64,000 nucleotides of DNA from Sciscionella sediminilitoris. GTDB lineage: Bacteria > Actinomycetota > Actinomycetes > Mycobacteriales > Pseudonocardiaceae. Positions within the stretch are counted from its first letter, which is position 1; each line of letters opens with the position of its first letter. Both the position numbers and the translations under genes were made by a program. The notes below the pieces were generated by a model. That model searched no databases and was not told where the DNA came from. It saw only the letters and a list, made by a program, of their open reading frames with translations. Location: the NCBI RefSeq assembly GCF_000737195.2, contig NZ_JALM01000019.1, positions 1-64,000 of the forward strand, in the 5' to 3' direction. Positions 1 through 8,660 of this stretch are shown one piece after another.

Positions 1-459
1 CAGACGGTTTCCTGTTGCGATGCGCAGAACCGGGTGCTGGTGGACGGTAAGCCGCTGAACGAGCCCTACATCTACTACCAGCAGGGCCTGGGGAACAAGC
101 AGGCCCCGTTCAAGCCGGTCAAGATTCCGCAGGGGCAGTTGTGGGTGATGGGGGACAACCGCAACAACTCCTACGACTCGCGGTATCAGAACGGTGCGCA
201 GGCCGACCCCGTGCGCGGCACCGTTCCGGTGGACAACGTGATCGGCAAGGCGCGGTTGATCATCTGGCCGCCCTCGCGCTGGCAGGGTGTACGCACCGAT
301 GATCCGCATGCGATGTCGATGCCCGCTCCGCCGATCGAGCACTCGAACGTGCCACCGGGTGCGCCGCTCGGGGCCGGTTTCGTGCTCGCGGTCCCGACCG
401 TGTGGACCGGACGAAAGGTGCGCGCGCTCGTGCGTGACAAACGTGGCAGGCGGCGGTGA
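1..459 (+). CDS. lepB: Signal peptidase I (LepB), C-terminal part
   Basis: This open frame enters from the left edge and ends at a TGA at 457-459, so only the C-terminal 152 residues are present. It carries the S26-family box E motif [11 protein letters not shown] near residue 52, followed by the conserved link [18 protein letters not shown], typical of type I signal peptidase. This membrane protease removes signal peptides from exported proteins. The catalytic Ser and probably the Lys lie upstream of the window. A hydrophobic stretch near the end ([12 protein letters not shown]) and a basic tail follow. The rnhB start codon overlaps the stop (GTGA), so the two genes are probably translated together. 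Confidence 0.93.
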   Translation, partial: QTVSCCDAQNRVLVDGKPLNEPYIYYQQGLGNKQAPFKPVKIPQGQLWVMGDNRNNSYDSRYQNGAQADPVRGTVPVDNVIGKARLIIWPPSRWQGVRTDDPHAMSMPAPPIEHSNVPPGAPLGAGFVLAVPTVWTGRKVRALVRDKRGRRR

Positions 460-1217
460 CCACACTCGCGCCCGCACTTCCCAGGCCGCCGCGCGCGGTG
501 CTGCGCGGGTGGCCCGGTAGCTGGACCCTGCAGTCCGCACTCGAACGGCGTGGGCTCGGCCCGGTCGCGGGAGTGGACGAGGCGGGGCGCGGCGCCTGCG
601 CCGGTCCACTCGTGGTCGCGGCGGCGACACTGCGCCCCGGTGATGCGGGCAGGCTCTCCGAGCTCACCGACTCGAAGCTGCTCACCGCGGCCGCGCGGGA
701 GCGGATGTACGAGCTGCTGCTCCGCCGCTGCGCGCAGACCTCGATCGTGGTCATCGACGTCACCGAGGTCGACGCGACCGGGGTGCACTTCGCGAACATC
801 GAGGGCATGCGCCGTGCGGTGGCGCGTCTCGAAACCCATCCCGGGTACGTGCTCACCGACGGGTTCCGGGTTCCCGGACTGACCGCGCCGAGCATGGGCG
901 TGATCAAGGGGGACCGGGTCGCCGCCTGCGTGGCCGCCGCGTCCGTGCTCGCCAAGGTCACCAGGGACCGGATCATGGCGGGGCTGCACGAGCAGTACCC
1001 GCAGTACGGTTTCGAGGAGCACAAGGGTTACTCGACCGCGAGCCACAAGGCGGCGCTGCGCGAACACGGTCCCAGCGAGATGCACCGCTGGTCGTTCGTC
1101 AACGTCACCGCCTACGCGGCCGAGCACAACATCACCCCGCCGAGGCGGGTGCAACGCAGCGCCGCGGCGGGGCGCATGGTTCACAATGAGGGTGGTGGCG
1201 ATGAAGATGGCGGGTAA
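456..1217 (+). CDS. rnhB: Ribonuclease HII
   Basis: RNase HII of 253 residues, which cleaves RNA in RNA-DNA hybrids and initiates removal of single ribonucleotides from DNA. The motif [15 protein letters not shown] (about residues 39-53) holds the first acidic catalytic residues. LTDSKLL, a second acidic region (VLTDGF) and the C-terminal [14 protein letters not shown] segment are all family features. The GTG start overlaps the lepB stop by four bases (GTGA). The C-terminal tail after the core is short and Gly/Asp rich. The lepB-rnhB-DUF2469-yraN-comM-dprA order is the standard actinobacterial arrangement, which supports the call. Confidence 0.95.
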   Translation: MTTLAPALPRPPRAVLRGWPGSWTLQSALERRGLGPVAGVDEAGRGACAGPLVVAAATLRPGDAGRLSELTDSKLLTAAARERMYELLLRRCAQTSIVVIDVTEVDATGVHFANIEGMRRAVARLETHPGYVLTDGFRVPGLTAPSMGVIKGDRVAACVAAASVLAKVTRDRIMAGLHEQYPQYGFEEHKGYSTASHKAALREHGPSEMHRWSFVNVTAYAAEHNITPPRRVQRSAAAGRMVHNEGGGDEDGG

Positions 1218-1236
1218 TCGCAGCGGAGGAGAGCTC

Positions 1237-1314
1237 ATGAGCGAGCTTGCGAGCGAACGGAAGGCACGGCGCCAGCGCGAAGCGCCGGGCTCCCGCAGGG
1301 AGGGAGAGCGATGA
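1237..1314 (+). CDS. Putative 25-residue leader peptide upstream of DUF2469
   Basis: A 26-codon frame starts with ATG at 1237 behind a very good Shine-Dalgarno sequence (GGAGGAG, from 1225). It ends with a TGA that overlaps the DUF2469 ATG as ATGA. The peptide is strongly charged, with many Arg and Glu residues and no hydrophobic segment. The geometry suggests it is translated and couples ribosomes to the next gene, because the DUF2469 start has a less isolated SD of its own inside this frame. The DNA around its start (ATGAGCGAGCTTGCGAGCG) is also self-complementary, so it could instead be a dispersed repeat that happens to be open. I do not recognise the peptide. Confidence 0.45.
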   Translation: MSELASERKARRQREAPGSRREGER

Positions 1315-1631
1315 GCGCGGAAGACCTCGAGAAGTACGAGACCGACATGGAGCTGTCGCTCTACAAGGAGTACCGCGACATCGTCGGCCAGTTCACCTAT
1401 GTGGTCGAGACCGAACGACGGTTCTATCTCGCCAACGCCGTGGATGTCGCGGTGCGCAACGGCGACGGTGAGGTGTACTTCGAGGTACGGATGTCGGATG
1501 CCTGGGTCTGGGACATGTACCGCCCGGCCCGATTCGTCAAGCAGGTCAGGGTGATCACCTTCAAGGACGTCAACGTCGAGGAGTTGGAGAAGCCCGATCT
1601 GCGCCTCGAGGACGGGCCGTTCAACGGCTGA
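1311..1631 (+). CDS. DUF2469 family protein (Rv2901c-like)
   Basis: A 106-residue acidic cytoplasmic protein of the highly conserved actinobacterial DUF2469 family. The start MSAEDLEKYETDMELSLYKE, the centre VGQFTYVVETERRFYLAN and an aromatic YFEVRMSDAWVWDMYRP segment are characteristic. No catalytic motif or membrane segment is visible, and the function is unknown. The family is almost always found between rnhB and yraN, as here. The ATG overlaps the stop of a 25-residue upstream frame, and a strong terminator hairpin follows the gene, so the lepB-rnhB-DUF2469 unit ends here. Confidence 0.92.
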   Translation: MSAEDLEKYETDMELSLYKEYRDIVGQFTYVVETERRFYLANAVDVAVRNGDGEVYFEVRMSDAWVWDMYRPARFVKQVRVITFKDVNVEELEKPDLRLEDGPFNG

Positions 1632-1647
1632 GCACAGGCTTCGAAGG

Positions 1648-1684
1648 AAACGGCACCGGTGATCGCACCGGTGCCGTTTCTCGT
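1648..1684 (+). terminator. Intrinsic terminator after DUF2469
   Basis: A perfect 14-base-pair inverted repeat (1648-1661 and 1666-1679, arms AAACGGCACCGGTG / CACCGGTGCCGTTT) closes on an ATCG tetraloop and is followed by a short T/C-rich run. It lies just after the DUF2469 stop and before yraN, and would end the lepB operon. Confidence 0.75.
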
Positions 1685-1801
1685 CTGCGCCGGTCGTTTG
1701 TATGCCGGACCATCCACAGCGAGCCCGCCCGTCCACAGATTGCCCGCGCCACCTTGCCGGGACGCGAATCGCGGGCAGACTCGGTCCCCAGGAGATGACC
1801 G

Positions 1802-2203
1802 ATGCGACTGGGGGTCGAGGGCATGCCGGTACGGAAGCCACCGCGGAGAGCGGGCGGGCAGCGACTGGGAAAGGCGGGCGAGGACCACGCCGTGGAGTAC
1901 CTCCGGGGAAAGCACTGCGTGATCCTGCACCGGAACTGGCGATGTCCGCGAGGTGAGCTGGACATCGTGGCCACCGACGGGATCCGGCTGATCGTGGCCG
2001 AGGTGAAAACCCGTTCGGGAACCGGTTTCGGCGCACCCGCCGAGGCCGTGCCACCGGCGAAGGCGGAGCGGATCCGGGAACTCACCCGTGCCTGGCTCGC
2101 CGAGTATCCCCTGCCGCTGCGGGAGATCCGCTTCGACGTGCTCGCCGTGCTGTGGCCACCGGGGCGCCCTCCGGAGGTGGAACACATCGAGGGGGCGTTC
2201 TGA
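1802..2203 (+). CDS. YraN family protein (UPF0102, nuclease-like fold)
   Basis: A 133-residue member of the YraN/UPF0102 family, which has a restriction-endonuclease-like fold. The core begins at GQRLGKAGEDHAVEYL. It then shows GELDIVATDG and VAEVKTRSGTGFG, giving the usual E...D...ExK arrangement of this fold (GELDIV, then AEVKTR). A role in DNA processing is inferred for the family from its company with comM and dprA; no activity is established here. ATG at 1802 is preceded by AGGAG nine bases upstream; a second ATG at 1823 is possible. The stop overlaps the comM start by one base. Confidence 0.88.
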   Translation: MRLGVEGMPVRKPPRRAGGQRLGKAGEDHAVEYLRGKHCVILHRNWRCPRGELDIVATDGIRLIVAEVKTRSGTGFGAPAEAVPPAKAERIRELTRAWLAEYPLPLREIRFDVLAVLWPPGRPPEVEHIEGAF

Positions 2204-3708
2204 TGGTGCTGGCGCGCGTGTGGTCGGTCGCCATGCACGGCGTGGACGGGACCATGGTGGAGATCGAGGCCGATCTCGGACCGGGAGTGCCCGGCGTGCA
2301 CCTGATGGGTCTTCCGGACGCCGCGTTGCGCGAGGCGAAGGAACGTGTCAGATCCGCGGTGCGCAACAGCGGAGTGGTCTGGCCGCAACGGCAGGTGCGC
2401 CTCGCGCTGTCCCCGGCCGATCTCCCGAAGGCGGGTGCGGCCTACGACCTCGCCCTCGCCTGCGGCCTGCTCGCCGCGGCCGAGGTGGTCTCCCCGGACT
2501 CGCTCACCGGCGTCGCCTTGCTCGGTGAACTCGCCCTCGACGGGCGCACCCGCGCCGTGCGCGGGGTACTTCCCGCGCTGCTCGCCGCGCACAAAGCGGG
2601 GTTCGGCACCGCGATCGTGCCTGCCGCGAACCTGGCCGAGGCCGGGCTGGCCGAGGGGATACGGGTGCTCGGCGCCGAGCAACTGAGCGAGGTCTTGGAC
2701 TGGCTGCGCGGCGAGCCGCACGGTCTGCGCGAACCGGCTCCGGTCACCGGTGTCCCCACTACCGACGGCCCCGATCTCGCGGAGGTGGTCGGCCAGTCCG
2801 AGGCACGCTGGGCGCTCGAGGTCGCCGCGGCGGGCGGGCATCATCTCCTGCTCACCGGCCCACCGGGAACGGGCAAGACGATGCTGGCGAGCAGGCTTCC
2901 CGGGCTGCTGCCCTCGCTGTCCCCGGCACAGGCCATCGAACTGGCCGCGGTGTGCTCGCTCGCCGGAACCCTGCCCGCCGACGGCGGGCTGCTGGATCGC
3001 CCGCCGTTCGTCGATCCGCACCATTCGATATCGGTGGCCGCGCTCGTCGGTGGCGGCAGCGGAACAGCGCGGCCCGGTGCCGTCTCCCGCGCCCACAACG
3101 GGGTGCTCTTCCTGGACGAGGCAGCCGAGTTCGGCCCGCAGCGGCTCAACGCCCTGCGCACCGCACTCGAGGACGGCGAGGTGCGGCACGCCCGCCGGGA
3201 GGGGGTCGCCCGCTATCCGGCCCGGTTTCAGCTGGTGCTCGCGACCAATCCGTGCCCGTGCGCTCCGGCCCGCGATATCGACTGCACCTGCCTGCCCCGG
3301 GTGCGCAAGCAGTATCTGGGGCGGCTTTCCGGTCCGCTGCTGGACCGGGTGGACCTGCGGGTACAGATGCGCCCGATCACCGCGATCGCCGGTGGCGCCA
3401 GCGAATCGAGCGCCGTGGTCCGCGAACGGGTCACGGAGGCACGGGAACGCGCCGCGCACCGCTGGTCCGGGCACGGACTGCGCGCGAATTCGGAGATCCC
3501 CGGGCCGGTGCTGCGTGGTGAGCACGCCCTGTCCACGGCGGCGACCGCGCTCCTGGAACGGGGGCTGCGTTCGGGCGCGGTGAGCGCGCGCGGCGCGGAT
3601 CGCTGTCTGCGGGTCGCGTGGACCCTCAGCGATCTGGCCGGTACCGCGCGGCCCACCCCGGACCACGTCGCGGCCGCGCTCGGGTTCCGGGAACGGAGTG
3701 CCGCATGA
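2203..3708 (+). CDS. comM: YifB/ComM family Mg-chelatase-like AAA+ ATPase
   Basis: A 501-residue AAA+ protein of the ComM/YifB family. The N-terminal domain (MHGVDGTMVEIEADLGPGVPG onward) resembles the ribosomal S5/Lon-type fold seen in this family. Walker A is GPPGTGKT (about residue 218), Walker B is LFLDEAAEF (about 300), and an ATNPCPCA cysteine segment follows. ComM is a hexameric branch-migration helicase that extends recombination tracts during transformation in Gram-negative bacteria. The actinobacterial role is unproven but the link to dprA is consistent. The start shares a base with the yraN stop, and the stop overlaps dprA as ATGA. Confidence 0.92.
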   Translation: MVLARVWSVAMHGVDGTMVEIEADLGPGVPGVHLMGLPDAALREAKERVRSAVRNSGVVWPQRQVRLALSPADLPKAGAAYDLALACGLLAAAEVVSPDSLTGVALLGELALDGRTRAVRGVLPALLAAHKAGFGTAIVPAANLAEAGLAEGIRVLGAEQLSEVLDWLRGEPHGLREPAPVTGVPTTDGPDLAEVVGQSEARWALEVAAAGGHHLLLTGPPGTGKTMLASRLPGLLPSLSPAQAIELAAVCSLAGTLPADGGLLDRPPFVDPHHSISVAALVGGGSGTARPGAVSRAHNGVLFLDEAAEFGPQRLNALRTALEDGEVRHARREGVARYPARFQLVLATNPCPCAPARDIDCTCLPRVRKQYLGRLSGPLLDRVDLRVQMRPITAIAGGASESSAVVRERVTEARERAAHRWSGHGLRANSEIPGPVLRGEHALSTAATALLERGLRSGAVSARGADRCLRVAWTLSDLAGTARPTPDHVAAALGFRERSAA

Positions 3709-4877
3709 CCGGCTCGAACCCGCGCACCGCCCGCGCCTATCTGCTCCGGGTCGCCGAACCGCCCGCGATCGCGCTGCGGGCCTTCGTCGCCCGGCACGGT
3801 CCGGAACGAGCCGCCGAACTCGTGCGCGCCGGGCAGGTTCCGGTCGCCGTGGACAAGGAGACCTCGGCGCGCAGGCACCTCGACCGGGCCGCGCGCGATC
3901 TCGAACACGCGGCCGCTGCGGGAGCCCGTCTCGTCACCCCCGAGGACGAGGAGTGGCCGAGCTGGCGGTTCCTCGCGCTCGAGCTCGCCGCGCGCCGGGG
4001 TGTCCGGTATTCCGGTGAACCCATCGGGCTCTGGGCGCGCGGGCGAGCGCTCACCGGGCTCGGCGACCGAACGCTGGCCGTGGTCGGTGCCCGGGCGGCC
4101 ACCCGGTACGGCGAACACGTGGCCACCGATCTCGCCCACGGTCTCGCGCAGGAGGGCGTGGGCGTGGTCTCGGGTGCGGCCTATGGGATCGACGGCGCGG
4201 CACACAAGGGAGCGCTCGCCGCAGGCGGAACCACGGCCGCCGTCCTCGCCTGCGGAATCGATGTGCCCTATCCGGCGGGGCACGCGCGGCTGCTCGAGCA
4301 CATCGCCGAACACGGCAGCGTGGTCAGTGAGTATCCGCCGGGCACCAAACCGGCCAGGTACCGCTTCCTCGCCCGCAACCGGCTCATCGCCGCGCTCGGG
4401 GACGGCACCCTCGTCGTCGAGGCGGGCAGGCGAAGCGGCGCCCGCAACACCGCGGCGACCGCGCACGCCATCGGGCGCCCCGTGCTCGCCGTCCCCGGAC
4501 CGATCACCTCGGCCATGTCGCTTGGCTGCCACCAACTACTACGAGACGGGGATGCCGCGCTCGCCGGAAACCTCGCGGATGTGCGGGCGGCCATCGGACC
4601 GTTCGACGCGAGCGCGGGGGCCGAGCCCGCGGGCGAGATCGATCCGGTCGACGAACTCGATCAGGAGGCCAAACGGGTACTCGAGACGCTCGGCCGGACC
4701 GTGGCACGTGATCCGGAGCAGGTCGCGGCCGCGACGGGGATCGAACTGGCCTCCGTGCGCGCGAACCTGACCAGGCTCGAATTGTCCGGACTGGCGCGCA
4801 ACGGGGAGCTCGGCTGGCAGCGAATCGTGGCCCTGTCGGCCGCCGATGCCGGACGGCACACCGCGCACGGTACTTGA
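3705..4877 (+). CDS. dprA: DNA-processing protein DprA (Smf)
   Basis: A 390-residue DprA/Smf protein with the Rossmann-like core [39 protein letters not shown] and [12 protein letters not shown] (about residues 125-240). A C-terminal winged-helix DML1-like segment follows after an acidic linker. DprA binds single-stranded DNA and loads RecA; in actinomycetes it may serve recombination more than competence. Translation is probably coupled to comM through the ATGA overlap. The next reading frame (xerC) has an in-frame TTG that overlaps this stop, but a better xerC start lies further in. Confidence 0.94.
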   Translation: MTGSNPRTARAYLLRVAEPPAIALRAFVARHGPERAAELVRAGQVPVAVDKETSARRHLDRAARDLEHAAAAGARLVTPEDEEWPSWRFLALELAARRGVRYSGEPIGLWARGRALTGLGDRTLAVVGARAATRYGEHVATDLAHGLAQEGVGVVSGAAYGIDGAAHKGALAAGGTTAAVLACGIDVPYPAGHARLLEHIAEHGSVVSEYPPGTKPARYRFLARNRLIAALGDGTLVVEAGRRSGARNTAATAHAIGRPVLAVPGPITSAMSLGCHQLLRDGDAALAGNLADVRAAIGPFDASAGAEPAGEIDPVDELDQEAKRVLETLGRTVARDPEQVAAATGIELASVRANLTRLELSGLARNGELGWQRIVALSAADAGRHTAHGT

Positions 4878-4909
4878 CCAAAAGTAGACGATGGCGCACT
4901 GTTCCTTGC

Positions 4910-5902
4910 GTGTCCTCGCAAACTCGTCCTACCGCTGGGCGGTCGAACCCGCGCGAGCGGCGTGCGGGTCTGCCGGTCTGGCAGCAGCGGCTTCTCGATG
5001 AGTACGAGCAGCACCTGCGGCTCGAGCGGGATCTCTCGGCGCACACAGTGCGCGCCTACCTCGGCGACGTGATGAGCCTGCTCGCCGAACTCGAGGACGA
5101 GGACGAACACCACGAGGTACCAGGGAACGGCTGTCTCGACGGGATCGACCTCGCCGGTCTGCGTTCCTGGCTCGCCGGGCAGCGCGAAGCGGGGGCGAGC
5201 CGGACGAGCATGGCGCGGCGGGCCGCGGCCGCGCGCGGTTTCACCGCATGGGCCGCAGGGCGTGGCTATCTCACGAGCGATCCGGGCCAGCGGCTCGCCG
5301 CACCACGTGCCCACCGCACGCTGCCCTCGGTGCTGCGGGCCAATCAGGCCGAGGAGGCCATGCACGCGGCCGCACTGGGCGCCGAGCAGGGAGACCCGGT
5401 CGCCCTGCGGGACAAGGCGATGCTGGAGCTGCTGTACGCGACCGGGGTCCGGGTCTCCGAACTGTGCGGGCTCGACCTCGGGGACGTGGACGAGCAGCGC
5501 AAGGTGATCACCGTGCTCGGCAAGGGACGCAAACAGCGCACCGTGCCCTACGGGGAACCGGCGCTCGCGGCCCTGCGGGACTGGCTCGGGGCCCGGCAGA
5601 CGCTGGTCAACGAGCGCAGCGGGGCGGCACTGTTCCTCGGCAGCCGGGGCGGGCGCGTCGATCAGCGCGCCGTGCGCCGGGTGGTGCACGACGCCGTCGG
5701 CGCGGTGTCCTCGGCCGCGGACATGGGACCGCACGGGCTGCGCCACAGCGCGGCCACTCATCTGCTGGAAGGCGGTGCGGATCTGCGCGTGGTCCAAGAA
5801 CTTCTCGGGCACGCTACCCTTGCTACGACCCAGCTTTACACGCACGTGACAGTCGAACGGCTGAAGGCCATCCATGACCGAGCGCATCCACGATCCCGCT
5901 GA
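4910..5902 (+). CDS. xerC: Tyrosine recombinase XerC
   Basis: A tyrosine site-specific recombinase that resolves chromosome dimers at dif sites. The N-terminal SAM-like DNA-binding domain ([19 protein letters not shown]) is followed by the catalytic domain with Arg in ATGVRVSEL, Lys in [20 protein letters not shown] (HxxR), [14 protein letters not shown] and the nucleophile Tyr in QLYTH. I chose GTG 4910 (330 residues). The frame also extends to TTG 4874, which overlaps the dprA stop but lacks a visible SD. Its place next to dprA, with no integrase-type extensions or attachment site, argues for the housekeeping XerC. Its 3' end overlaps the sigma factor gene by 29 bases. Confidence 0.9.
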   Translation: MSSQTRPTAGRSNPRERRAGLPVWQQRLLDEYEQHLRLERDLSAHTVRAYLGDVMSLLAELEDEDEHHEVPGNGCLDGIDLAGLRSWLAGQREAGASRTSMARRAAAARGFTAWAAGRGYLTSDPGQRLAAPRAHRTLPSVLRANQAEEAMHAAALGAEQGDPVALRDKAMLELLYATGVRVSELCGLDLGDVDEQRKVITVLGKGRKQRTVPYGEPALAALRDWLGARQTLVNERSGAALFLGSRGGRVDQRAVRRVVHDAVGAVSSAADMGPHGLRHSAATHLLEGGADLRVVQELLGHATLATTQLYTHVTVERLKAIHDRAHPRSR

Positions 5903-6779
5903 CCGCCCGAGGCCGGCGACGCGACTTCGGCTCGTCGATCCACCGCCCGAGCAACGCACCGGGGCTTACGGCCCCGGGCAGCCGGACGGTGTACTCGACG
6001 GCGACCGCCGCAGCGCGGACGATGTCGAGGCGGGCATCGTCGCCCTGTGGCAGTGGTTCGCGCGCGAACGCGACCGCGCCACCCGGGACCGCCTCGTCCT
6101 GCACTACGCACCGCTCGTGAAGTACGTCGCCGGCCGGGTCGGTGTCGGGCTTCCCGCGCACGTGGACATCGCCGATCTCGTGCAGTCGGGCATCTTCGGG
6201 CTCGTGGACGCGATCGAGAAGTTCGAACCCGAACGCGGGCTCAAGTTCGAGACCTACGCGATGCAACGTATCCGCGGCGCCATCCTGGACGACCTGCGCG
6301 CCCAGGACTGGGTGCCGCGTTCGGTGCGCGGCAAGGCACGCGACCTGGAGCGGGTACTCGAATCCCTCGGCGCCCGGCTGCAGCGCACCCCGACCGATTC
6401 CGAGCTCGCCGCCGAACTGGGGATCGGAGTCACCGAACTGCGCGAGCTCTACGGTCAGCTCCAGCTCACCAGCGTCATGGCACTGGACGAACTGATCGCG
6501 GGGGAGCGCACGACCGCGCTGGCCGACACCCTGCGCGACGATGCCGCGATCGATCCGGTGGCCAGCCTGGTCGACCGGGACACCCGTAAGCAGCTCGCCG
6601 ATGCCATCGCGAAGCTCGCCGAACGCGACCGGGTCGTGGTGACGCTCTACTACTTCGAGAACCTCACCCTCGCCGAGATCGGCAAGGTACTCGGGGTGAC
6701 CGAGTCCCGGGTCTGCCAGCTGCACACCCGGGCGGTGCTGCGGCTGCGCAACACCATGCAGGCGCAGTCCAGCGAGTAA
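5874..6779 (+). CDS. whiG: FliA/WhiG family RNA polymerase sigma factor
   Basis: A 301-residue sigma factor of the FliA/WhiG class. After a variable, charged N-terminus come region 2 ([39 protein letters not shown], then [18 protein letters not shown] and the WVPRSVR junction), region 3 ([13 protein letters not shown]) and region 4 ([35 protein letters not shown]). The same position after xerC is occupied by whiG in Streptomyces, where it starts spore formation in aerial hyphae. I see no flagellar genes nearby, so WhiG rather than FliA is favoured. The 29-base overlap with xerC implies co-transcription. Confidence 0.9.
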   Translation: MTERIHDPADRPRPATRLRLVDPPPEQRTGAYGPGQPDGVLDGDRRSADDVEAGIVALWQWFARERDRATRDRLVLHYAPLVKYVAGRVGVGLPAHVDIADLVQSGIFGLVDAIEKFEPERGLKFETYAMQRIRGAILDDLRAQDWVPRSVRGKARDLERVLESLGARLQRTPTDSELAAELGIGVTELRELYGQLQLTSVMALDELIAGERTTALADTLRDDAAIDPVASLVDRDTRKQLADAIAKLAERDRVVVTLYYFENLTLAEIGKVLGVTESRVCQLHTRAVLRLRNTMQAQSSE

Positions 6780-6786
6780 TCCGCGA

Positions 6787-7359
6787 TCAGGGGCGGTACC
6801 AGGGCAGCAGCCGCACGTGCCCGCCCGAGAGCAGGCCGAGAGGATCGCGGTAGTCGGTCTCCCCGTACCGGGCGCCCCAGTGCAGGCAGGCCGCTACGCG
6901 CGGGGCTCCGCAGTCGTGCCCGCCCCGCAGCGTTCCGATCGGCTGGCCACCATGCACCTGGTCACCCTTGGCGACCGTGGCGGCGACCGGTTCGTAGGTG
7001 GTGCGCATGCCGTCCGCGTGCTGGATGGAGACCACACCGTGCCCGGCGACCGGTCCCGCGAACGCCACTACCCCGCCCGCGGCCGCGCTGACCCGGGAGC
7101 CCTCCGTGGCACCGAGATCCACGCCGCGGTGCCCGGGACCGTAGGGGTTCGCCGGAGCGTCGAATCCGCGCACGACCGGATGCGGGGGTGCGATCGGCCA
7201 GCCGTAGCCGACCGCGGCGGTCGCGGCGTGCGCGGAGGCGGTGACGAGCTTGCCCGGACCGGCGAGCGCGAGCCCGAGCAGCGGCACGAAGAGCACCACG
7301 GCGAACAGCTTGGCTATCGCCGCGTGCACCCGCGTCGGCGGGCTGGACCGGATCGGCAT
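6787..7359 (-). CDS. Secreted M23 (LytM-type) peptidase
   Basis: A 190-residue exported protein: after a basic N-terminus (MPIRSSPPTRVHAAIAK) comes one hydrophobic segment (LFAVVLFVPLLGLALAG), a signal peptide or anchor. The M23 domain keeps GHRGVDLGA (the HxxxD zinc ligands), GVVSIQHADGMRTTYEP and CLHWGARYG (the third His). These are features of active glycyl-glycine or D,D-type endopeptidases, so peptidoglycan remodelling is likely. The ATG at 7359 is taken as the start because the signal peptide follows directly. The gene is antisense to its neighbours, convergent with whiG, and matches the M23 gene found before rpsB in other actinobacteria. Confidence 0.88.
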   Translation of the reverse strand: MPIRSSPPTRVHAAIAKLFAVVLFVPLLGLALAGPGKLVTASAHAATAAVGYGWPIAPPHPVVRGFDAPANPYGPGHRGVDLGATEGSRVSAAAGGVVAFAGPVAGHGVVSIQHADGMRTTYEPVAATVAKGDQVHGGQPIGTLRGGHDCGAPRVAACLHWGARYGETDYRDPLGLLSGGHVRLLPWYRP

Positions 7360-7474
7360 GCCACCAAGGGTGCATGCTCGGAACTCGGATGGGAAGTGCG
7401 CGCCCCCGTGTTGTGGACCGTTCACGGGTAATCCACAGGAACAGCGGCCATCCCGCATACCCATCGATACTGCG

Positions 7475-7504
7475 ATGACGTGCGAATCGGGCCTGGTTTA
7501 CACT
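7475..7504 (+). promoter_or_regulatory. Candidate rpsB promoter
   Basis: ATGACG (7475-7480) and TACACT (7499-7504) are separated by 18 bases, a plausible -35/-10 pair for the rpsB transcript. It would leave a leader of roughly 220 bases, which contains two hairpins. Confidence 0.4.
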
Positions 7505-7513
7505 GGTCGAGCG

Positions 7514-7609
7514 CCACGTCTCCGTACGTGGTGACTTCGCGTGCCGATTCTTCCCGCAGGGAGGGCACCGCGATCCGACGGTCCCCGGATGTTCCGGGGT
7601 TCGGATCGC
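7514..7609 (+). other. Structured 5' leader of rpsB
   Basis: Two inverted repeats lie in the non-coding stretch before rpsB. One is CCACGT (7514-7519) pairing with ACGTGG (7526-7531). The larger one pairs 7570-7578 and 7582-7588 with 7594-7600 and 7601-7609 (outer arms GCGATCCGA/TCGGATCGC, inner arms TCCCCGG/CCGGGGT), with a CGG bulge on the 5' side and a five-base loop. This is a stable 16-pair stem. S2 operons are autoregulated through their leaders in other bacteria, so a regulatory role is possible. No further gene is visible between 7360 and 7734. Confidence 0.5.
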
Positions 7610-7734
7610 CGATCGGCACCAGGGCCAGGTGGTCACCCGGCCGCCCGGCGAAGAACCGAACCAGCGTGCTCCGTCCGTTTCGAGCTGTCGGCCCGGCGGG
7701 GTGCGCGTGAGCAAAGACAGAGGTGTATCCGGCC

Positions 7735-8571
7735 ATGGCCGTCGTCACCATGAAGGAGCTGCTGGACTCCGGTGTCCACTTCGGGCACCAGACCCGCCGC
7801 TGGAACCCGAAGATGAAGCGCTACATCTTCACCGAGCGCAACGGCATCTACATCATCGACCTGCAGCAGACGCTGTCCTACATCGACCGCGCCTACGAGT
7901 TCGTCAAGCAGACGGTCGCGCACGGCGGCTCGATCCTGTTCGTCGGCACGAAGAAGCAGGCCCAGGAAGCGATCGCGCGCGAGGCGCAGCGGGTCGGCAT
8001 GCCGTACGTCAACCAGCGCTGGCTCGGCGGGATGCTGACCAACTTCCAGACGGTGCACAAGCGCCTGCAGCGGCTCAAGGAACTCGAGTCGATGGAGCAG
8101 ACCGGTGGCTTCGCCGGGCTGACCAAGCGCGAGATCCTGACCCTGACCAGGGAGAAGAACAAGCTCGACCGCACCCTCGGCGGTATCCGCGACATGGCGA
8201 AGGTGCCGAGCGCGGTGTGGATCGTGGACACCAAGAAGGAGCACATCGCGGTCGGTGAGGCGCGCAAGCTCAATGTGCCCATCGTCGCGATCCTCGATAC
8301 GAACTGTGATCCGGACGAGGTCGACTACCCGATCCCGGGCAACGACGACGCGATCCGCTCCGCCGCGCTGCTGACCAAGGTGGTCGCCGAGGCCGCGGCC
8401 GCCGGGCTGATGGCCCGTGCCGGTGCGCGCAACGGCTCCGGCGGGGACGAGAAGCCCGAGCCGGGAGTGGCCAGCGATGAGCCGCTCGCCGAGTGGGAGC
8501 AGGAGCTGCTCACCAGCCCCGAGACCGCCGAGGCGACCGTCGCGGCCGGCTCCGAGGGCGACCAGGCGTAA
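7735..8571 (+). CDS. rpsB: 30S ribosomal protein S2
   Basis: Ribosomal protein S2, 278 residues, part of the small-subunit body. The start [27 protein letters not shown] is unmistakable, and the central [14 protein letters not shown] and [20 protein letters not shown] segments are conserved. An acidic C-terminal extension of about 45 residues (after [10 protein letters not shown]) is typical of actinobacteria. ATG 7735 is chosen; an in-frame GTG 12 bases upstream is less likely by homology. It forms the rpsB-tsf pair; a strong hairpin between them may reduce tsf read-through. Confidence 0.97.
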   Translation: MAVVTMKELLDSGVHFGHQTRRWNPKMKRYIFTERNGIYIIDLQQTLSYIDRAYEFVKQTVAHGGSILFVGTKKQAQEAIAREAQRVGMPYVNQRWLGGMLTNFQTVHKRLQRLKELESMEQTGGFAGLTKREILTLTREKNKLDRTLGGIRDMAKVPSAVWIVDTKKEHIAVGEARKLNVPIVAILDTNCDPDEVDYPIPGNDDAIRSAALLTKVVAEAAAAGLMARAGARNGSGGDEKPEPGVASDEPLAEWEQELLTSPETAEATVAAGSEGDQA

Positions 8572-8591
8572 CGCGCTCGAACCAGAGACGA

Positions 8592-8627
8592 GTCGTGCGG
8601 GTGGGTGTGCGCACCCACCCGCACGAC
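8592..8627 (+). terminator. Strong hairpin between rpsB and tsf
   Basis: A perfect 16-base-pair inverted repeat (8592-8607 with 8612-8627) has a TGCG tetraloop. It sits 20 bases after the rpsB stop and 34 before the tsf ATG. There is no T-tract after it, so it may act as a partial terminator or an mRNA-stabilising or processing site rather than a full stop. Confidence 0.6.
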
Positions 8628-8660
8628 TGAGCAGGCACTAACCGTAAGGAACGAGATTTC

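Noticed and set aside
1709-1737. Two TCCACAG motifs before yraN as DnaA boxes
   Set aside because: Only the TCCACA core matches; the first bases differ from TTRTCCACA in both.
4874-4909. TTG start of xerC overlapping the dprA stop
   Set aside because: No SD and the added residues are not conserved in the family; GTG 4910 is preferred, though the TTGA overlap keeps some doubt.
4910-5902. Phage integrase or mobile element at xerC
   Set aside because: Tyrosine recombinase signatures exist, but there is no attachment repeat, tRNA or phage gene, and the neighbours are core genes in conserved order.
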